7,524 bases of DNA from assembly GCA_022360075.1 (NCBI GenBank), contig JAKSDN010000841.1, forward strand, positions 1 to 7,524, written 5' to 3'. This DNA is from Kiloniellales bacterium. Lineage in GTDB: Bacteria; Pseudomonadota; Alphaproteobacteria; Kiloniellales; JAKSDN01. This document shows positions 1 through 5,689 of this stretch, piece after piece. A model generated the notes under the pieces. The model had not been told where the DNA came from, did no database searches, and worked only from the letters and a program-made list of their open reading frames with translations. Numbering within the stretch: the stretch's first letter is position 1; each line of letters starts with the position of its first letter. The position numbers were made by a program, and so were the translations under genes.

Positions 1-1394
1 CGGCCGTTTTCAAGGATGTAGGCCCGCGACGCGATCTCGAGCGACTGTACGACGTTCTGTTCGACGAGCATGATGGTCAGGCCGCGTTCGGCCAGCCGCT
101 TGATCAACGCGAACATCTCCTCGACCAAGAGCGGCGAGAGGCCGAGGGACGGTTCATCGAGGATCAGGAGCCTGGGCTCGCTCATCAAGCCGCGGCCGAT
201 GGCGAGCATCTGCTGCTCGCCGCCCGAAAGCGTGCCCGCCAGTTGCCGGCGCCTCTCCTCGAGCCTCGGAAAGGTCTCGTAGACCTCCTTCATGAGCGCG
301 GCGCGGCGGTCGCGCGAACCCCTATAACCGCCCAGCTCAAGGTTCTCCTCGATTGTCAGGTTGGGAAAGATCCGCCTGCCTTCGGGCACATGGACGAGCC
401 CCGCCGCGACGATGGCGGCAGACGACTGAGACTGTATCTCACGGCCCGCCAAGGAAATCGTGCCCGACCACAGGCGAATGACACCCGAAATCGCCATATT
501 CAGGGTCGTCTTGCCGACTCCGTTGGAGCCCAGGACCGCGACGATCTCGCCCTCGGCCACATCCAGATCGACGCCGCGCAGCACTTCGGTTCCCCCGTAT
601 CCGGCACGCGCGTCTCTCAACTCGAGGATGGGCTTGCCCGCCTCCGGCGGCCGCGGCGCGCCGGCGGCCCGCGCCGACCCGGTCGCGCCCGAGCCGAGAT
701 AGGCTTCGATGACGTGCGGGTTCTCGCAAACCTCGGCCGGCGCGCCCTCGGCGATCATCTCACCATGCGCCAGCACGTAGACGTTTTCGCAGAGGTTCAT
801 CACGGCCTGCATGATGTGCTCGATCATCAGGATCGTGATGCCCGTGTCCCGGATGGCGCGGATCATGGGAATGATGTCACGGATCTCGGACGGGTTGAGC
901 CCTGACAGCACCTCGTCGAGCAACAGGAGCTTGGGCCGGGTTGCCAGGGCGCGGGCGAGCTCCAAACGCTTGCGCCCAACCACCGTCAGGCCGCCGGCGG
1001 GCTGCTTGAGCAAATGCTCGATGCCGAGCGTCCTGCCGACCTCGTCGGCGTAGGCCATCGCGTCGGCGCGCCGAGGCGTATGGGCATAGACGCCGACGGC
1101 GATGTTCTCGCGCACGGACAGACCGGCGAAGGGCTGCATGATCTGAAACGTGCGGGCCATGCCGAGTGATGCCCGCTCGTGCGGCGCCAGCGCGGTGACA
1201 TCCCGCCCGGCGAACTGGACCGTCCCAGAGTCGATGGGCAGAAACCCGGCAGCCATCGCGAAAAGGGTGGTCTTGCCCGCCCCGTTCGGCCCGATCAGGC
1301 CGGTGATCGAGCCTTCCGGCACCGACAGCGTGGCATCCTTGACCGCCACCAAGGCGCCGAAGCGCTTGGTGAGCCGCTCGACGTGGAGAATCAC
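1..1394 (-). CDS. livGF: Fused LivG-LivF tandem ATPase of a branched-chain amino acid-type ABC importer (3' end cut by window)
   Basis: Energises import by hydrolysing ATP on the cytoplasmic face of the LivH/LivM permease pair. It is one uninterrupted frame of 464 complete codons that is still open at the left edge. Domain 1 (about residues 1-233) is LivG-like: Walker A GPNGAGKTT at 35-43, signature region LTVVG at 136-140 followed by RKRLELARAL, Walker B LLLLDEV with D160/E161, H-loop H193. An Ala/Gly/Pro-rich linker follows (about 234-255). Domain 2 (from about 256) is LivF-like: Walker A GSNGVGKTT at 289-297, LSGGEQQ from 389, Walker B LLILDEP with D413/E414, and a VEQN switch typical of LivF. 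About 25 C-terminal residues should lie outside the window. I checked the linker codon by codon: no stop and no frame change, with both Walker A motifs in the same frame. Start is GTG, overlapping the livM stop as GTGA, with GGGGGAGG just upstream. LivG and LivF are normally separate proteins of about 230-260 residues each. Actual substrate unknown. Confidence 0.93.
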   Translation of the reverse strand, partial: MILHVERLTKRFGALVAVKDATLSVPEGSITGLIGPNGAGKTTLFAMAAGFLPIDSGTVQFAGRDVTALAPHERASLGMARTFQIMQPFAGLSVRENIAVGVYAHTPRRADAMAYADEVGRTLGIEHLLKQPAGGLTVVGRKRLELARALATRPKLLLLDEVLSGLNPSEIRDIIPMIRAIRDTGITILMIEHIMQAVMNLCENVYVLAHGEMIAEGAPAEVCENPHVIEAYLGSGATGSARAAGAPRPPEAGKPILELRDARAGYGGTEVLRGVDLDVAEGEIVAVLGSNGVGKTTLNMAISGVIRLWSGTISLAGREIQSQSSAAIVAAGLVHVPEGRRIFPNLTIEENLELGGYRGSRDRRAALMKEVYETFPRLEERRRQLAGTLSGGEQQMLAIGRGLMSEPRLLILDEPSLGLSPLLVEEMFALIKRLAERGLTIMLVEQNVVQSLEIASRAYILENG

Positions 1395-2404
1395 CGGCCC
1401 TCCCCCACGCGCGCCGCCGCAACCGGCTGGCCCCGCTTCTCGGACATCCTGCGCCGGACGGCGACGATCAGGCGCTCGACCAGGCCATGCAGGCCTTTCG
1501 GGGCGAAGGCCACGGTAAGCACCAGGACCCCGCCGAAAACGACGAGGTCGATACCGGGAATGTCGCCCGACAGCTCCTTGGTGAACTCGCCCAGCCCCAG
1601 CAGGGCGACGGCACCGATCAAGGGGCCGAAAACCGTCCCGAGGCCGCCGACGATCGCCGCGAACAGGGCCTTGACCGAAATCCACGCGCCATAGGCGATG
1701 CTCGCGTCGATGAACAGGAAGTTCTGGGCATAGAGCACGCCGGCGAGAGCCGTCACGCCCGCCGACAGGGTGATGGCGCGCAAGCGGATCTTCAGGACAT
1801 CGATGCAGAGCGCCTGCGCCGCCTGATCGTTCTCGCGCACGGCCGCCAGATAGGCGCCGAACTTCGAGCGCTCGAACCAGCGGGTCAGGAGCAGCGCCAG
1901 CACCACGCACACGACCGCCACGATCACGAAGTAGCGCCGGTCCTGAAACTGAAGATTGGCCAGGCCGTAATCGATGTCGATCACCAGGCCGGCCGCGCCG
2001 CCGGTGAATCCGGCGCTGTTGGCCAGGATGCGCAGCACCTCGGCGAAGGCCAACGTGATCAGCGCAAAGTAGGACCCCTTCAAGCCCGAGCGGAAGCTCA
2101 GAAAGCCGATAACGTAGCCGACGAGCGCACCGAGTAGAACGCCGCACAGCAGCCCGATCCAGGCATTGAAGCCGAAGCTCATCTGCAAGATGGCGGTGGT
2201 GTAGGCGCCGGTGCCGAAGAAGGCGGCATGGCCGAACGAGGCCAAGCCGCCATAGCCGCCCAGGATGTTCCAGCCTTGGGCGGCGAGGGTGATGATCATC
2301 ATGAAGATGAGCAGGTTCACCGTCGCGCCGGCTATGCCCAGGAACGGCAGGGCGGCGACCGGCAGCATCACCAGCAGGATCAGGAGGTAGTCCTTGACGG
2401 TCAT
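1391..2404 (-). CDS. livM: LivM-type inner-membrane permease of a branched-chain amino acid-class ABC importer
   Basis: Second transmembrane subunit of the importer, expected to pair with LivH in the inner membrane. The protein is 337 residues, normal for LivM. It opens with hydrophobic helices (about 6-42), then carries the family-typical GYGGLASFGHAAFFG stretch (about 50-64). Several further membrane spans follow, with a cytoplasmic EAA-like coupling loop around residues 186-205 (AVRENDQAAQAL), where the ATPase docks. The C-terminus ends in a basic, soluble tail. The same frame stays open upstream to an ATG at 3106, but that part is out of frame over livH and has no membrane character. The ATG at 2404 has GGAG 7 nt upstream and overlaps the livH stop as ATGA, so it is the start. 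The stop overlaps the GTG of the ATPase gene. Family assignment is firm; transported compound unknown. Confidence 0.96.
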   Translation of the reverse strand: MTVKDYLLILLVMLPVAALPFLGIAGATVNLLIFMMIITLAAQGWNILGGYGGLASFGHAAFFGTGAYTTAILQMSFGFNAWIGLLCGVLLGALVGYVIGFLSFRSGLKGSYFALITLAFAEVLRILANSAGFTGGAAGLVIDIDYGLANLQFQDRRYFVIVAVVCVVLALLLTRWFERSKFGAYLAAVRENDQAAQALCIDVLKIRLRAITLSAGVTALAGVLYAQNFLFIDASIAYGAWISVKALFAAIVGGLGTVFGPLIGAVALLGLGEFTKELSGDIPGIDLVVFGGVLVLTVAFAPKGLHGLVERLIVAVRRRMSEKRGQPVAAARVGEGR

Positions 2405-3273
2405 GCCCGCGCTCCAAACAGGCCCGTCGGCCTGAACAGCAGGACCAGGATGAAGATCGCGAAGATGCCGATCTGCCCGAGACTGTCGCCGAGGAACAAC
2501 GAGGTCGCCGCCTCGACCACGCCGATGAACAGCGCGCCGATGAGCGCCCCCGTCACCGATCCCATGCCGCCGAGAACGACGATGGTGAAGGCGACCAGCA
2601 CGAAGGCGGCGCCGGTCTGCGGGTTCACGTAGAAGACCGGCATCAGCAGGCCGGCGGCAACGGCAAGGCAAGCCGTGCCGAGCGCGAAGGTCACCGCATA
2701 GATGTGGGCGACGTCGATGCCGACGAGGTTCGCGCCCAGCTTCTCCTTGGCGACGGCGCGGATGGCCTTGCCCGTGTCCGTGCGGTGCATGATCAGCCAA
2801 AGGACGGCCGCCGTCACAACGGCCACGATCAGGCCGACCGCGCGCGGCAACGACAGCAGCAGAGGCCCGACCTCCAAGACGGAGAACGCGTAATCGGTCG
2901 CAATCGTCCGGGTGTCGGATCTGAAGACGGCCAGAAGGCCGTTTTCGATCGCGATCGACAGGCCGAGCGTGACCAGCAGGATCGAGTTGTCGTTGCCGTG
3001 CCCGGCGGGCCCTATGATCAGCCGCTGCACGGCATATCCGAGGCCGAACATGATCGGCGTCATGAGCAGGATGCCCACGTAGGGGTCGACGCCGACATGG
3101 GTCCACAGCAGCCAGATCCCGAACATGGAGATGGTCAGGAAGGCCCCGTGGGAGAAGTTGACGATGTGCAGAACGCCGTAGATCAGCGTGAGCCCGAGGG
3201 CGATCAGAGCGTAGACCGCGCCGAGCATGAGCCCATTGATCAAGGCCTCGGCGATGATGGGAATCGGATACAT
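2401..3273 (-). CDS. livH: LivH-type inner-membrane permease of a branched-chain amino acid-class ABC importer
   Basis: First transmembrane subunit of the importer, 290 residues, the usual LivH length. Hydrophobic segments cover most of the protein. The N-terminal block LINGLMLGAVYALIALGLTL followed by the NFSHGAF motif (from about 39) is a hallmark of LivH. The cytoplasmic EAA-like loop containing AVAKEKLGANLVGID (E177 region) is where an ATPase domain would contact it. LGGMGSVTGALIGALFIG in the C-terminal third is also typical, and the protein ends with the common LLFRPTGLFG motif. The ATG at 3273 is supported by a strong AGGGGGA Shine-Dalgarno 6 nt upstream. The gene is coupled to livM by a 4-bp ATGA overlap. 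It is separated from the binding-protein gene by 225 bp, the only sizeable gap inside the leftward unit. Nothing looks broken. Substrate specificity normally lies in the binding protein, so it cannot be read here. Confidence 0.96.
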   Translation of the reverse strand: MYPIPIIAEALINGLMLGAVYALIALGLTLIYGVLHIVNFSHGAFLTISMFGIWLLWTHVGVDPYVGILLMTPIMFGLGYAVQRLIIGPAGHGNDNSILLVTLGLSIAIENGLLAVFRSDTRTIATDYAFSVLEVGPLLLSLPRAVGLIVAVVTAAVLWLIMHRTDTGKAIRAVAKEKLGANLVGIDVAHIYAVTFALGTACLAVAAGLLMPVFYVNPQTGAAFVLVAFTIVVLGGMGSVTGALIGALFIGVVEAATSLFLGDSLGQIGIFAIFILVLLFRPTGLFGARA

Positions 3274-3279
3274 CGAGGC

Positions 3280-3286
3280 TCCCCCT
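3280..3286 (-). promoter_or_regulatory. Ribosome binding site of livH
   Basis: AGGGGGA on the minus strand, 6 nt before the ATG at 3273. It fixes the livH start and lets the permease genes be translated independently of the binding protein, which lies across a 225-bp gap. Confidence 0.7.
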
Positions 3287-3303
3287 GCACGCCCTGCAGC
3301 GGT

Positions 3304-3334
3304 GAGACGAACGCTCTAGAGCGTCTTGCGTCTC
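3304..3334. repeat. Nested inverted repeat with perfect 14-bp core palindrome
   Basis: The core ACGCTCTAGAGCGT (3311-3324) is perfectly self-complementary. Outer arms GAGACG (3304-3309) and CGTCTC (3329-3334) also pair, so the RNA could form a stem with a small internal loop (1 nt on one side, 4 nt on the other). No T-run follows on the minus strand, so this is not a standard intrinsic terminator. Palindromes built around GCTCTAGAGC are, as I recall, frequent intergenic elements in Alphaproteobacteria. Possible roles: mRNA 3'-end protection of the upstream cistron, partial attenuation, or a dispersed repeat. Confidence 0.75.
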
Positions 3335-3498
3335 GTTTGAGTTAACACCGGCCCAAGCCCCGACCCGACCACCCGCAGCATATCAGACTTGGATGGCAGG
3401 GCGGAGGCGTGGGCCGGTGCAGCACATTCGCACAACGCTCTCGTCAGCCTGCGCTCTCGGGAAAGGGCGGAGCGCTTGCCGCGCCCCGCCATACGATC

Positions 3499-4722
3499 TC
3501 AGGTGACGGGGAAGACCGGCTCCGCTTCGGCCATCTCCGTCGGGTAGATCACTTTGATTTCCCCGTTCTGGACTTGCGTGTTCAACGGCAAGGCATTGAT
3601 ATTCTGGCCATTCTCGCCGAACTTCGTCTTGCCGTAGGGCATCACGCCGCTGTCGAACTCCTGCGTCTTGAGCACGTCGAGTAGGGCCGCGCGGTCGCGG
3701 CTCGCCGCCTTCTCGATGGCCTGGGCGACGACATGGATGAGCGCGTGGTTCGTCGGCGTGTTGTAGGCGTAGAAGCTGCCGGCGTCGGCGACCACCTGCT
3801 TCAGCTTCTGCGTGACCGGATGCTGCGGTATGCCCCAGTGGTTGCAGTCCATGACCCCTTCGGCGGCCTCGGGATACTCGCTGACGAAACGATAGGACGA
3901 GGCGGCGCCGCCGAAGACGGCGTAGACGCCCTTCGGCCTGACGCGCTGCTGCAGCAGGGTCCGGGCGAAGAGAACGAACTCGTTGTAGTAGTGAGAGGGA
4001 ACGATGAGGTCCGGCTGCAAGGATCGCAAGCGCAGCACCACGTTGCCCATGTCGCGCGCGGGCGTCGGATGGGGGATCGTCTCGACGATCTCGAAGCCCA
4101 GCGGCGGCAGCTCCTTCTGCATCAATTCGGCCAGGCCCGAGCCGAAGAGGCCGTCTTCGTGCACCAGCGCAACCGTCACCGCCTTGTCTTCGGCGGCATC
4201 GTTGAGCTTCTTCAGATTCGCGACCGCGACCTTGGTGGCGATCGAGAAGCTGGGACCGAAGCGGAACGTGTTGGTCAGGCCGCGCTCGGTGATCGCATTG
4301 GAAACCGCGGTATCGACGAGAAACGGCAGATCGTAACGCGCCGCGGCCTGGCTCGCCGTCAAGGAGATGCTGGAGGCGAACCCGCCCGTCACCGCGACGA
4401 CGCCCTCGGCCTGAAGATCCTCGGTCACCTGCGCGCCGGCTTCCGCGTTCGACTGGCTGTCGCCCACGACGAGCTCGATCGGCGCGCCACCCAGGGACTT
4501 GATGCCGCCGGCGGCATTGATCTCGTCAACCGCCACCTGGGCGCCGAGCCGCGCCAGGATGCCGTCCTGTGCAAAAAATCCACTGATGGGCTGCAAGAGC
4601 CCGATCTTCACCGGTGCAGCCTGTGCCCTCAGAACGGCAGGCGCCGCCATCACGCCCAGAGCTGCGACACCACCTCCCAAAACGGTACGGCGCGTCACTT
4701 GCGCTGTTTGCTTTTTCATCAT
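3499..4722 (-). CDS. Periplasmic substrate-binding protein of the Liv-type ABC importer, with Tat-like signal peptide
   Basis: Captures the substrate in the periplasm and hands it to LivH/LivM. The protein is 407 residues in the Peripla_BP_6 (LivJ/LivK-like) fold. A signal peptide fills about residues 1-35: basic start MMKKQ, twin arginine TRRTVLGGG (R11-R12), a hydrophobic core, then AQA before the likely cleavage after A35. This looks like a Tat signal, common for this class in Alphaproteobacteria. The mature part begins VKIGLLQPISG, with AVDEINAAGGI and a DSQSNAEAGAQVTEDL stretch typical of the first lobe. An in-frame extension reaches an ATG at 4809, but it only translates the regulator's 3' repeats. 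Two adjacent ATGs (4722, 4719) follow GAAGAAGG; the second has the better spacing (7 against 4 nt), so the protein may start one residue later. The first ATG overlaps the regulator's TGA. Ligand not identifiable from sequence; amino acids, amides or aromatic or N-methylated compounds are all possible. Confidence 0.93.
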   Translation of the reverse strand: MMKKQTAQVTRRTVLGGGVAALGVMAAPAVLRAQAAPVKIGLLQPISGFFAQDGILARLGAQVAVDEINAAGGIKSLGGAPIELVVGDSQSNAEAGAQVTEDLQAEGVVAVTGGFASSISLTASQAAARYDLPFLVDTAVSNAITERGLTNTFRFGPSFSIATKVAVANLKKLNDAAEDKAVTVALVHEDGLFGSGLAELMQKELPPLGFEIVETIPHPTPARDMGNVVLRLRSLQPDLIVPSHYYNEFVLFARTLLQQRVRPKGVYAVFGGAASSYRFVSEYPEAAEGVMDCNHWGIPQHPVTQKLKQVVADAGSFYAYNTPTNHALIHVVAQAIEKAASRDRAALLDVLKTQEFDSGVMPYGKTKFGENGQNINALPLNTQVQNGEIKVIYPTEMAEAEPVFPVT

Positions 4723-5576
4723 GTCACCTTCTTCTTTCGGTTTGTGCGCGATGCTCGCGCGGGCTTCTTCCGGTCTGCGCGCGATGCTCGCGCGGGTTTG
4801 GAGCTCCACTTCCTGTTGTCGGCGCTCCAGTAGCGGGCACCGCGACCACCGGTGCGAACGAGATCCATGTGGAGGCTGTAGCGGTCCGGCCGGTAGCGGG
4901 CCTCCAGGTACTGAAGGCCTTCGCCCTGACCACCGAAGACCACGCGGGTGAGCGCGATCAGCGGCGATCCCACATCCATGTCCAGGTGTTCGGCGATCTC
5001 CGGCCCCGCCAGACTCGCGCTGATCTCCTGGCTGGCGCTGCGTGCCTTCAGGCCGGAGCGCTCGAGCAGCTCCAGCAGCGGGCCCCGAGCCATGTCGTCA
5101 CGGCTGTACAGCCGCCCGATGCGCTCGGGCACCTGGGCGGTCAGGTGAGAGAAGGGCGCGCCGTCGACGAGCCTGACGCGCACCGAGCGCTGCACACGCT
5201 CATCGCTTTCCAGGCCCAGTGCCTCGCGCACCAGCGGATCGGGCTCGATGTAGCCGAAGTCGACCATCCGCACGTCGGTCTCGCGCCCCATCTCCTTCAG
5301 ATGGGAGAAGACGTTCGACACGTCCGCGATGGCGGCGCGCATTTTCGGCCCGCGGTCCCGCACGAAGGTGCCCGCCCCGGCGCGCTTCTCGACGAGATTG
5401 TCGTTGACCAGGCCCTCGAGCGCCCGCCGCACGGTCACTCTGGAAACCTGATACTGCTCCGTGAGCGCAGCTTCGCCCGGCAACCTTTCGCCGGCACCGA
5501 AGGCACCGGTGATGATCTGATCCCGTAGCAGGAGATACACCATCTGCGCTTTCAACGGCTTGCTGAGATGTCCCAT
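4719..5576 (-). CDS. GntR-family transcriptional regulator, HutC/UTRA type, with a repeated basic C-terminal tail
   Basis: DNA-binding repressor or activator that senses a small effector, probably the transported compound or a product of it (inference). It has 285 residues. The winged helix-turn-helix occupies about 5-75: AQMVYLLLRDQI, then the GntR hallmark GERLPGEAALTEQYQVS, recognition helix SRVTVRRALEGL (from S45), and the wing EKRAGAGTFV. A UTRA ligand domain covers about 95-247, ending with the typical EARYRPDRYSLHMDLVRTG. Residues 261-282 are two copies of an 11-residue unit (PARASRADRKK and PARASRTNRKK), giving a very basic tail not expected in the family. The ATG at 5576 is the first possible start after an in-frame TGA upstream and keeps helix 1 intact. 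No convincing Shine-Dalgarno precedes it (ATTCTTCC), so initiation may be weak. It is first in the leftward unit and divergent from the flavoenzyme, a placement that suggests control of both through the 113-bp gap. Confidence 0.94.
   Translation of the reverse strand: MGHLSKPLKAQMVYLLLRDQIITGAFGAGERLPGEAALTEQYQVSRVTVRRALEGLVNDNLVEKRAGAGTFVRDRGPKMRAAIADVSNVFSHLKEMGRETDVRMVDFGYIEPDPLVREALGLESDERVQRSVRVRLVDGAPFSHLTAQVPERIGRLYSRDDMARGPLLELLERSGLKARSASQEISASLAGPEIAEHLDMDVGSPLIALTRVVFGGQGEGLQYLEARYRPDRYSLHMDLVRTGGRGARYWSADNRKWSSKPARASRADRKKPARASRTNRKKKVT
4727..4734 (-). promoter_or_regulatory. Ribosome binding site of the binding-protein gene
   Basis: GAAGAAGG lies inside the last codons of the regulator gene. 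It is 4 nt from the ATG at 4722 and 7 nt from the ATG at 4719, so spacing favours the second. The regulator's TGA lies within the ATGATGA start region, so ribosomes finishing the regulator could restart here. Confidence 0.7.
4731..4796 (-). repeat. Two-copy 33-bp tandem repeat at the end of the gntR gene and leader of the binding-protein gene
   Basis: Copy A spans 4764-4796 and copy B 4731-4763, directly adjacent and differing at 3 of 33 positions. The unit is a multiple of three, so both copies stay in frame with the regulator and encode 11 residues each. On the minus strand each copy contains CGCGCGA-GCA-TCGCGC, which can fold as a short GC hairpin (7 bp in copy A, 6 bp in copy B). The second copy ends in GAAGAAG, which is part of the Shine-Dalgarno of the binding-protein gene. 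Confidence 0.9.
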
Positions 5577-5583
5577 GGAAGAA

Positions 5584-5598
5584 TCATATCTGGTATGA
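5584..5598. promoter_or_regulatory. Second, shorter inverted repeat near the gntR start
   Basis: TCATA (5584-5588) and TATGA (5594-5598) are perfect arms around TCTGG. It lies 7 bp upstream of the gntR start codon and in the probable 5' leader of that gene, about 14 bp from the larger palindrome. It could be an auxiliary operator or a weak leader hairpin. The arms are short enough that chance is not excluded. Confidence 0.35.
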
Positions 5599-5611
5599 AT
5601 TAGGGATCAAC

Positions 5612-5635
5612 ACCTGTATTATAAGTAATATAGGT
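5612..5635. promoter_or_regulatory. Candidate GntR operator: 24-bp inverted repeat in the divergent promoter region
   Basis: Arms ACCTGTATTA (5612-5621) and TAATATAGGT (5626-5635) flank a 4-bp centre, TAAG. Nine of ten arm positions pair; only G5616/T5631 fails. The site is AT-rich in an otherwise GC-rich window and covers the minus-strand -10 box, so bound protein would block gntR and the whole importer unit. It also overlaps possible plus-strand -10 sequences (TATTAT 5617-5622 or TAATAT 5626-5631) for the flavoenzyme. Assignment to this GntR protein rests on position and symmetry only. Confidence 0.6.
5618..5623 (-). promoter_or_regulatory. Probable -10 box of the gntR-importer promoter
   Basis: The minus strand reads TATAAT, a perfect sigma-70 -10 hexamer, placing the start of transcription near 5610 and giving a leader of about 35 nt before the gntR ATG. 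The -35 at 17-bp spacing is poor (TGGATC, 5646-5641). The box lies inside the 24-bp palindrome, as expected for a repressible, autoregulated promoter. Confidence 0.5.
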
Positions 5636-5676
5636 CGAGAGATCCAGTGTCACGGAAACGCGCCGACCAGCCCGCC

Positions 5677-5684
5677 AGAGGAGG
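5677..5684 (+). promoter_or_regulatory. Strong ribosome binding site of the flavoenzyme gene
   Basis: AGAGGAGG sits 5 nt before the GTG at 5690. It decides the start: no ATG in this frame fits the N-terminal barrel strand, and the residues after the GTG (PHVINPLEVGPVTLRNRI) match the expected beginning of an Old Yellow Enzyme barrel. Confidence 0.8.
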
Positions 5685-5689
5685 CCAGC

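Larger units (their letters stand above)
3274..3498. other. Intergenic gap between the binding-protein gene and livH
   Basis: This 225-bp stretch has no credible coding frame. It contains the nested palindrome at 3304-3334, a weak stem near the binding-protein stop (arms GCGCTC 3451-3456 and GAGCGC 3470-3475, 13-nt loop, no T-run) and the livH ribosome site. I see no good sigma-70 promoter for livH on the minus strand. The likely state is one transcript through the gap, with RNA structures that may trim or stabilise the abundant binding-protein message relative to the permease genes. That arrangement is known for binding-protein-dependent operons; applying it here is inference. Confidence 0.7.

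Noticed and set aside
877..1422. Minus-strand frame of 181 codons over the LivG domain
   Set aside because: A shifted frame of the ATPase gene; the frame from GTG 1394 carries all ABC motifs.
2405..3106. N-terminal extension of livM to an upstream ATG
   Set aside because: It would translate livH out of frame into Arg/Gly-rich sequence; the ATG at 2404 has a ribosome site and gives a normal-length LivM.
3451..3475. Intrinsic terminator after the binding-protein gene
   Set aside because: The stem is only 6 bp with a 13-nt loop and no T-run follows on the minus strand; at most a weak structure.
4731..4796. CRISPR-like repeat
   Set aside because: Only two directly abutting copies with no spacer, lying inside a coding frame.
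4723..4809. N-terminal extension of the binding protein to the ATG at 4809
   Set aside because: It adds 29 residues that only read the 33-bp repeats in another frame and would bury the signal peptide.
3733..4833. Plus-strand frame of 366 codons opposite the binding-protein gene
   Set aside because: Antisense shadow caused by high GC at third positions; the composition is charged and motif-free, and the minus-strand frame is a clear binding protein with a signal peptide.
4614..5528. Plus-strand frame of 304 codons opposite gntR
   Set aside because: Antisense shadow; the minus strand encodes an obvious GntR/UTRA protein across the same bases.
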